DNA of 64,000 nt from positions 1 to 64,000 of the forward strand of contig CANMIS010000005.1 of assembly GCA_947498065.1 (NCBI GenBank). Reading direction: 5' to 3'. The notes beneath the pieces were generated by a model that made no database searches, was not told the origin of the DNA, and was given only the letters and a program-made list of their open reading frames with translations. Source of the DNA: an uncultured Erythrobacter sp. (GTDB lineage Bacteria; Pseudomonadota; Alphaproteobacteria; Sphingomonadales; Sphingomonadaceae). Both the position numbers and the translations under genes were made by a program. Shown here in pieces: positions 59,027-64,000 of this stretch. Within the stretch, counting starts at the first letter, position 1; each line of letters begins with the position of its first letter.

Positions 59027-60258
59027 CATCATTGGCACACCAAGTGGCGGTGCTCGATGCGAATGATCCTTTGCGCGAGTTTCGCGATCAATTCCAGCTG
59101 CGCGACGGGCTGATCTACCTCGATGGCAATTCGCTTGGCGCTCTGCCCAAGGCGACGATGGCGGCGATGCAGGATGCAGTTGGCGAGCAATGGGGCGAGG
59201 GCTTGATCACTTCGTGGCTGGGCGCGGATTGGGTGAATTCGCCGCGCCGGATTGGCGACAAGATTGCCGCCTTGATCGGCGCAAATCCCGGCGAAGTGAT
59301 CGCTGCGGACAGCACATCGGTGAATATTTTCAAGGCTTTGGGCGCGGCGTTGTCCTTGCAGTCAGGGCGCTCGGTGATCCTGACGGAGGAGGGCAATTTC
59401 CCGACCGATCATTACATGATGCAGGGGCTGGAGAGGCTTAGCGGTGGCGGCGTACGCTCGCTTGCGGTGCCTGCGGGCGACGTGCTTGGCCGCTTGGAAG
59501 ACGACGTTGCCGTGCTGCTGCTGACGCAGGTGCATTACAAGACCGGCGCAATGCGCGATATGGCGGCGGTCAATGCGGCTGCGCATAAGCACGGCGTTCT
59601 GGTGATCTGGGATCTCAGCCATTCGACCGGCGCGATTGAGGTTGATCTCAACGGCTCGGGCGCAGATTTCGCGATTGGCTGCGGCTATAAGTTCCTCAAT
59701 GGCGGGCCAGGCGCGCCCGCTTATATGTATGTCGCGCAGCGCCACCAGCATGCCGATGCGGTGCTCGCCGGATGGTTTGGCCACGCGCGCCCCTTCGCCT
59801 TCGAAGAGCAATATGATGCGGCGAGCGGGGTCGAGCGCTTTCTGTGCGGCACCCCGCCAGTGCTGGGAATGGTCGCATTAGAGGCGGGTGTGGACTTGAT
59901 CACGCAGGCAGACATGCGCGATGTTCGGGCGAAATCGGTGAAGCTGGCCGAGCTCTTGATCGCGCAGATGCAGCCGCTGTGCACGCAATATGGCTTTGAG
60001 CTGGTCAGTCCGCAAAACCGCAAGGAAAGCGGCAGCCACGTTTCTTTCGCGCACCCCAACGCCTATGCGATTGCGCAGGCCCTAAAGACCCGCGATGTGA
60101 TCGGCGATTTCCGCGCACCAGATGTGCTGCGCTTAGGTCTGACCCCGCTGTATTTGCGCTATGCAGACATTGTCGAGGCGGTCCATCGCCTTAGCGAGAT
60201 TTGCGTGACGCGCAGCTGGGACAGGCCAGAGTTCCACGCCATGTCAGCGGTGACATAA
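59023..60258 (+). CDS. kynU: Kynureninase
   Basis: 411 aa, PLP-dependent. Schiff-base Lys223 in CGYKFLNGGPGAPAYMYV, phosphate-binding ADSTSVNIFKAL, WDLSHSTGAIEVDL with the cofactor Asp, and C-terminal NRKESGSHVSFAHPNA. Cleaves L-kynurenine to anthranilate and alanine. It completes the tryptophan to anthranilate segment. No anthranilate dioxygenase or ligase gene is in the window, so further catabolism must be encoded elsewhere or anthranilate is released. Followed by a 197-bp gap with no feature seen. Confidence 0.95.
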   Translation: MTSLAHQVAVLDANDPLREFRDQFQLRDGLIYLDGNSLGALPKATMAAMQDAVGEQWGEGLITSWLGADWVNSPRRIGDKIAALIGANPGEVIAADSTSVNIFKALGAALSLQSGRSVILTEEGNFPTDHYMMQGLERLSGGGVRSLAVPAGDVLGRLEDDVAVLLLTQVHYKTGAMRDMAAVNAAAHKHGVLVIWDLSHSTGAIEVDLNGSGADFAIGCGYKFLNGGPGAPAYMYVAQRHQHADAVLAGWFGHARPFAFEEQYDAASGVERFLCGTPPVLGMVALEAGVDLITQADMRDVRAKSVKLAELLIAQMQPLCTQYGFELVSPQNRKESGSHVSFAHPNAYAIAQALKTRDVIGDFRAPDVLRLGLTPLYLRYADIVEAVHRLSEICVTRSWDRPEFHAMSAVT

Positions 60259-60455
60259 ACCGCGCTTCGACCCCGGCGCGCAGCCAATTAAGCGAAGCAA
60301 TCGATCTGTGTGGCCGCAATTTTGCCGATGATTGCCGCGCATCACCGCTTGCCATCAGCCGTTTAAAGCTGTTTCCTCCTCCCCATATTCCACGCGTATT
60401 CCAGCCTTTGTCTGTGCGCATTCCCGCCGCCAATGCTGATAGGACATGACGACCG

Positions 60456-61241
60456 ATGATCACTTTGCTTTCGCCTGCCAAGAAGCTGAACTTTGATCCG
60501 CTGGAGACCAGCCTAGAGATCACGCAGCCGCGCCTGGCCAAGGACACGCGCGAGATTGCTGGCGTTGCAAAGCAGCAGTCTGCCGCCGATCTCAAACGCT
60601 TGATGCACATTTCGGACAAGCTGGCTGAGCTTAATGAAGAACGCTTTCGCGTGTTTGATCTAGAGGGGCGCAGCAATTCTGCCAAGCCAGCGGGTCTCAC
60701 CTTTGACGGTGATGTCTATTGGGGGCTGGAGGCGAACAGCATGGATGAGGCATCGCTCAATTATGCTCAGCAGCATTTGCGCATTCTATCCGGTCTTTAC
60801 GGTCTGCTCCGCCCGATGGATGCGATCCAGCCATATCGCCTGGAAATGGGCACGAAGATGGCCAATGACCGCGGCAAGTCGCTGTATGAATTCTGGGGCA
60901 GCCGGATTGCTGAAACGCTCAAAAGTGATCTGGCGGATCATGGCGATCAGACGGTCGTCAATCTGGCGTCGAACGAATACTTCAAGGCCGTCGATCAAAG
61001 CGCGCTGGATGCGCCCGTGCTCACCGCCAGCTTCCTTAATGTGAAGGATGGCGAGGCGCGGCGGCTGATGTACCACGTCAAATTCGCGCGCGGGCTGATG
61101 GCCCGTTGGATCATGGACAATCGGATTGACCGAGCGGAAGGCCTGAAGGACTTCAATGCGGAAGGTTATGCCTATGATGCGGCGGCCTCCAGCGAGAGCG
61201 AGCTGGTGTTCACGCGCAAGCAGCCGCCAGTGAAGAAATAG
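60456..61241 (+). CDS. yaaA: YaaA-family protein (peroxide stress/DNA-binding)
   Basis: 261 aa, full length for the family (E. coli YaaA 258 aa). Hallmarks: LLSPAKKLNF at the N-terminus, YWGLEANSMDEASLNYAQQHLRILSGLYGLLRP, RLEMGTKM, NLASNEYFKAV and MYHVKFARGLMARWI. In E. coli it limits free iron during H2O2 stress. Stands alone after the kyn operon. Confidence 0.93.
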   Translation: MITLLSPAKKLNFDPLETSLEITQPRLAKDTREIAGVAKQQSAADLKRLMHISDKLAELNEERFRVFDLEGRSNSAKPAGLTFDGDVYWGLEANSMDEASLNYAQQHLRILSGLYGLLRPMDAIQPYRLEMGTKMANDRGKSLYEFWGSRIAETLKSDLADHGDQTVVNLASNEYFKAVDQSALDAPVLTASFLNVKDGEARRLMYHVKFARGLMARWIMDNRIDRAEGLKDFNAEGYAYDAAASSESELVFTRKQPPVKK

Positions 61242-61360
61242 CGCGTAGCACACGGGCAAAGCGGGCAATTTTGGCATTGCGCGCTCTCATGATAGGCTGA
61301 GACCATCAATTGCGATTTGCGCGGATTGGGGCACGCGCAAAGCCTGATGGAGCCTTAGTC

Positions 61361-62542
61361 ATGCGCCTCATAATTGCTTGCCCACTTGCCCTGTTTGCCG
61401 CCGCGCTTGGAACGTCGATCAGCGCGCCTGCCGCTCTGGCCAATCCCGCTGCGGTCGCCCCGGCCGGTTGGGAACGCTCGGAAAGCCGCGGACTGATTGT
61501 CTATCGCTCTCCCTCGGGCCGGGAGGTGATGGTGTTCCGCGTGGTGGCAGGTGTGACGGACCCCGCCGCCGCTCTCGCTGACCTTGCGACGACCATGACC
61601 AATGGCGCGGACCAAATCACTGTCTCCTCACCCAGCAGTGCCGGATCGCTGGCGGTGCATGATGTGGAGTACAGCAAGCGCGGCGCGGCGATGCGGGGCA
61701 AAGTCATCGGCGTGCGCCAGAGCAATGGCGAGTTTCTAACTGTCTCGCATCTGGCCCCAAAAGCAGAGCCGGGTTTGAGCGCGCGCATGACAGCGAGCGT
61801 TCAGAAAATGGCGGCGCTTTCTGGCGGCAGTGGCTCGGCCAGCACCGCAACCGCCGCTGGATCGCCCGCGCAATCTCGGCCAGCCACAACGCCAGTTTCT
61901 GCGCCAAAGGGGCGCGGGCCAGCGGTTGCCTCTGTTCTGTTTGAACTAAGCTATAAATATGGGGTCGGCGGTGCGGCCTATCCGAATTACGAATTGGTCG
62001 CTCTGATGAAGAACGGCTCTGCGGCGAAGCTCGGCGGATATGCGCTGGATAGCGTCGATCTGGCGGCGATCCGGCGGCAGAAGTCAGCCAATGTCGGCAC
62101 GTGGCAGCGCGCCGGAGCGAATTACCGCGTGCGCTGGGGCGATGGCGATACATCAGATCTCAAACCCACGGTCGGTCCCCCGCGCGCTTTGCCCGGCAAG
62201 AGCCAGCTGGTTGGCAGCTATCAAGCGATTGGCGGCGGCGGCAATGTGGCGCTTGGCGGCGGGACCATCACGGCGCAGGTGAAGCAGTTCAATTTCCGCA
62301 GTGACGGCACGTTTTCGCACAGCTCGAAAAAGACCGCTAGCTCTGGCGCTGGCGTGGGCCGCGCGAGCTCGGGCACCTCGGGTCGTTGGGGTTTGTCGGG
62401 ACCAAATCTGACTTTGCAATATGGCAATGGCCGGGTTGTGCGCACCACAGTGTTTTACAGCGGTTCGCGCAAAAGCAGCGCCAATTTTGGCCGTTACGGA
62501 GTGCTGTGGATCGGCGGGGAGGATTACAAACGCGTGCGCTAA
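61361..62542 (+). CDS. Exported protein of unknown function
   Basis: 393 aa from ATG 61361 (GGAG 9 nt upstream; an upstream frame to 61310 lacks a signal). Signal peptide [28 protein letters not shown] first domain (about 30-150: [24 protein letters not shown]) looks like the small alpha/beta module often seen in secreted stress or virulence proteins. A Ser/Thr/Ala/Pro-rich linker (about 160-200) follows, then a beta-rich C-terminal half with repeated Gly-Gly stretches and GTFSHSSKK. No family recognised. Converges with, and overlaps by 4 nt, the acyl-CoA dehydrogenase gene. Confidence 0.65.
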   Translation: MRLIIACPLALFAAALGTSISAPAALANPAAVAPAGWERSESRGLIVYRSPSGREVMVFRVVAGVTDPAAALADLATTMTNGADQITVSSPSSAGSLAVHDVEYSKRGAAMRGKVIGVRQSNGEFLTVSHLAPKAEPGLSARMTASVQKMAALSGGSGSASTATAAGSPAQSRPATTPVSAPKGRGPAVASVLFELSYKYGVGGAAYPNYELVALMKNGSAAKLGGYALDSVDLAAIRRQKSANVGTWQRAGANYRVRWGDGDTSDLKPTVGPPRALPGKSQLVGSYQAIGGGGNVALGGGTITAQVKQFNFRSDGTFSHSSKKTASSGAGVGRASSGTSGRWGLSGPNLTLQYGNGRVVRTTVFYSGSRKSSANFGRYGVLWIGGEDYKRVR

Positions 62543-64000
62543 GCCTTGATGTGAGCAGCGGTGAGGCCGCGCCCGATCACGTGCGCCTGGATCTCGCCAG
62601 CGCCTTCGAAAATGTTGAGAATGCGCGCATCGCACAGCACCCGGCTGATCGGATATTCCAGCGCATAGCCGTTGCCGCCGTGCACCTGCAGCGCGTTGTC
62701 CGCATTGGCCCAGGCGACGCGGGCGGCGAGCAGTTTCGCCATGCCGGCCTCAATATCGCAGCGCTCGCCCCGGTCCTTGTGGCGGGCGGCGGCATAGGTG
62801 AGTTCGCGCGCCATGACCGTATCTGCTGCCATCATTGCCAGCTTGTCTGAAACGCGCGGGAAGGCGGTGAGATTTTTGCCAAATTGCTTACGCTCCAGCG
62901 CATAGCCCAAAGCGAGGTCGAAGGCGTTCCATGCGACGCCAATGGCGCGGGCGGCGGTTTGAATCCGCGCACCTTCGAATGTGCGCATCAATTGCTTGAA
63001 GCCTTGGCCTTCTGCCCCGCCGAGCAGGCCGGTTTCAGCGACGGCAAACTCGTCAAAGCCGAGCGCATATTCCTTCATCCCGCGATAGCCGAGCACTTCG
63101 ATTTCGCTGCCATCGAGGCCTGCGTCAGGGAAGGGGGCCGCGTCGGTGCCCCGCGTCTTGCGCGCAAGCAGCATGGAAAGCCCGCCATATCCGGGCTCCT
63201 CGGGATTGGTGCGGCAAAGGACCGTCATCAGATCAGCGCGCGCGGCATGGGTGATCCAGGTTTTCGCCCCGTGAATGCGCCAGCTGCCATCCGACTGCTG
63301 GGCCGCACGGGTGCGCACTGAAGCGAGGTCGGACCCGGTGTCAGGCTCTGTGAAAACGGCGGTTGGCAGGATGCGCCCATCGGCGATTTGCGGCAGCAGC
63401 TCCGCCTTTTGCGCGTCTGTGCCGTTTTCTCCGATCAACTCGCCCGCAATCTCAGATCGCGTCCCTAGCGATCCCGCGCAGATCCAACCGCGTGACAGCT
63501 CTTCAGAGACAAGCGACATTGCCAGTTTGCCCAGGCCTAGCCCGCCATATTCCTCGGCAATGCAAACGCCGAAGACGCCGAGTTCCGCCATCTCGCCCAC
63601 GACTTCCAGCGGGATCAGATCATCGGCCAAATGCCAGGCGTGGGCATGCGGCGTGATCCGATCGGCGGTGAAGGCGCGAAACTGCGTGCGGATCATGTCG
63701 AGTGTTTCATCGCCAAGGCCCTCATAGGGACGTTCGCCTTGGCTCAATCGCCCGGTCAGTTCAGCGCGGGTCTCCGCCGTGCTGCCTTGCGCAATCAACT
63801 GACCGACGGCGGGATTGGCCGCGAAGGCCCGTGCCGCATCCTCCAAACCAAATTCGCCCGGACGGATCACCTCATTGGCACTCATCACAATGCCGCTCGC
63901 CAATTGCGCACAATATTCGCCGAAGCCTATCCGTAGGACTAGCTCGTCGACGGTCTGGAACGCGCCAGCACTTTGCGCAGATTTCGCCCATTCGGCGGTC
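62539..64000 (-). CDS. Acyl-CoA dehydrogenase with N-terminal extension (partial, runs off right edge)
   Basis: The frame stays open from 62539 to the window end (487 codons including stop). The TTG at 63903 is not needed as a start: the same frame reads on upstream with protein-like sequence ([18 protein letters not shown]). ACAD motifs: [85 protein letters not shown] and [15 protein letters not shown] with the catalytic Glu. The extra N-terminal domain of more than 90 residues is the pattern of (2S)-methylsuccinyl-CoA dehydrogenase (ethylmalonyl-CoA pathway, about 550 aa), a tentative assignment. Confidence 0.85.
   Translation of the reverse strand, partial: TAEWAKSAQSAGAFQTVDELVLRIGFGEYCAQLASGIVMSANEVIRPGEFGLEDAARAFAANPAVGQLIAQGSTAETRAELTGRLSQGERPYEGLGDETLDMIRTQFRAFTADRITPHAHAWHLADDLIPLEVVGEMAELGVFGVCIAEEYGGLGLGKLAMSLVSEELSRGWICAGSLGTRSEIAGELIGENGTDAQKAELLPQIADGRILPTAVFTEPDTGSDLASVRTRAAQQSDGSWRIHGAKTWITHAARADLMTVLCRTNPEEPGYGGLSMLLARKTRGTDAAPFPDAGLDGSEIEVLGYRGMKEYALGFDEFAVAETGLLGGAEGQGFKQLMRTFEGARIQTAARAIGVAWNAFDLALGYALERKQFGKNLTAFPRVSDKLAMMAADTVMARELTYAAARHKDRGERCDIEAGMAKLLAARVAWANADNALQVHGGNGYALEYPISRVLCDARILNIFEGAGEIQAHVIGRGLTAAHIKA

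Noticed and set aside
1-64000. Genomic island or mobile element carrying the catabolic block
   Set aside because: No integrase, transposase, tRNA, flanking direct repeats or IS ends were seen, and codon use looks uniform by eye.

Overview
The window looks like chromosomal DNA of a sphingomonad-type alphaproteobacterium (Erythrobacteraceae/Sphingomonadaceae-like). This is an inference from GC-rich codon use, two large TonB-dependent receptors with 'IIVTAR' TonB boxes, and many short-chain, FAD and glutathione-transferase-type catabolic genes. I see no rRNA, tRNA, CRISPR array, insertion sequence or phage gene.

Layout. (1) 1-4903, minus strand: a surface module of lipoprotein, PAN/Apple protein and trimeric autotransporter adhesin (cut by the left edge). 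It lies downstream of an unusual PAS-LuxR-alpha/beta-hydrolase fusion regulator, and a perfect 20-bp dyad sits in the presumed promoter. (2) 5759-51566: about 46 kb of catabolic genes in alternating operons. They begin with methylaspartate ammonia-lyase and an IclR regulator. Next come an FAD reductase/ADH/isocitrate-lyase-family operon, a small protein plus methyltransferase pair, and an FAD monooxygenase/FAD-linked oxidase pair. An 11-gene plus-strand operon follows (15777-27263): transporters, ALDH, hydrolases, cupin, OCD-family dehydrogenase, two serine beta-lactamase-fold lipoproteins, and a second methyltransferase plus small-protein pair. Then come GST/GST/PhyH dioxygenase, a ring hydroxylase/Asp-Glu racemase-fold/PuuE-like/SDR operon, another ALDH, two TonB receptors, a PrpE-like acyl-CoA synthetase, a cysteine amidohydrolase, and a GntR-HMG-CoA-lyase-like-HyuA-HyuB-CoA-transferase operon. 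(3) 51673-56415: FecR/LysM protein, CHASE2 histidine kinase, lipoprotein and OmpR-type response regulator. (4) 56620-60258: phenylalanine hydroxylase followed by a complete tryptophan-to-anthranilate operon (kynA-kynB-kynU). (5) 60456-64000: yaaA, an exported protein of unknown function, and an acyl-CoA dehydrogenase cut by the right edge.

How it fits together (inference). The 46-kb block has dedicated outer-membrane uptake, two inner-membrane permeases, lipoprotein hydrolases, methyltransferases, oxygenases, C-N hydrolases (hydantoinase, allantoinase-like, carbamoylsarcosine-amidase-like) and CoA/branched-dicarboxylate enzymes. It looks like a pathway for one complex, nitrogen-containing, methyl-branched natural product. 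The substrate cannot be named from sequence alone. The most distinctive element is the duplicated methyltransferase plus small helical partner module (11448-12897 and 23754-25078).
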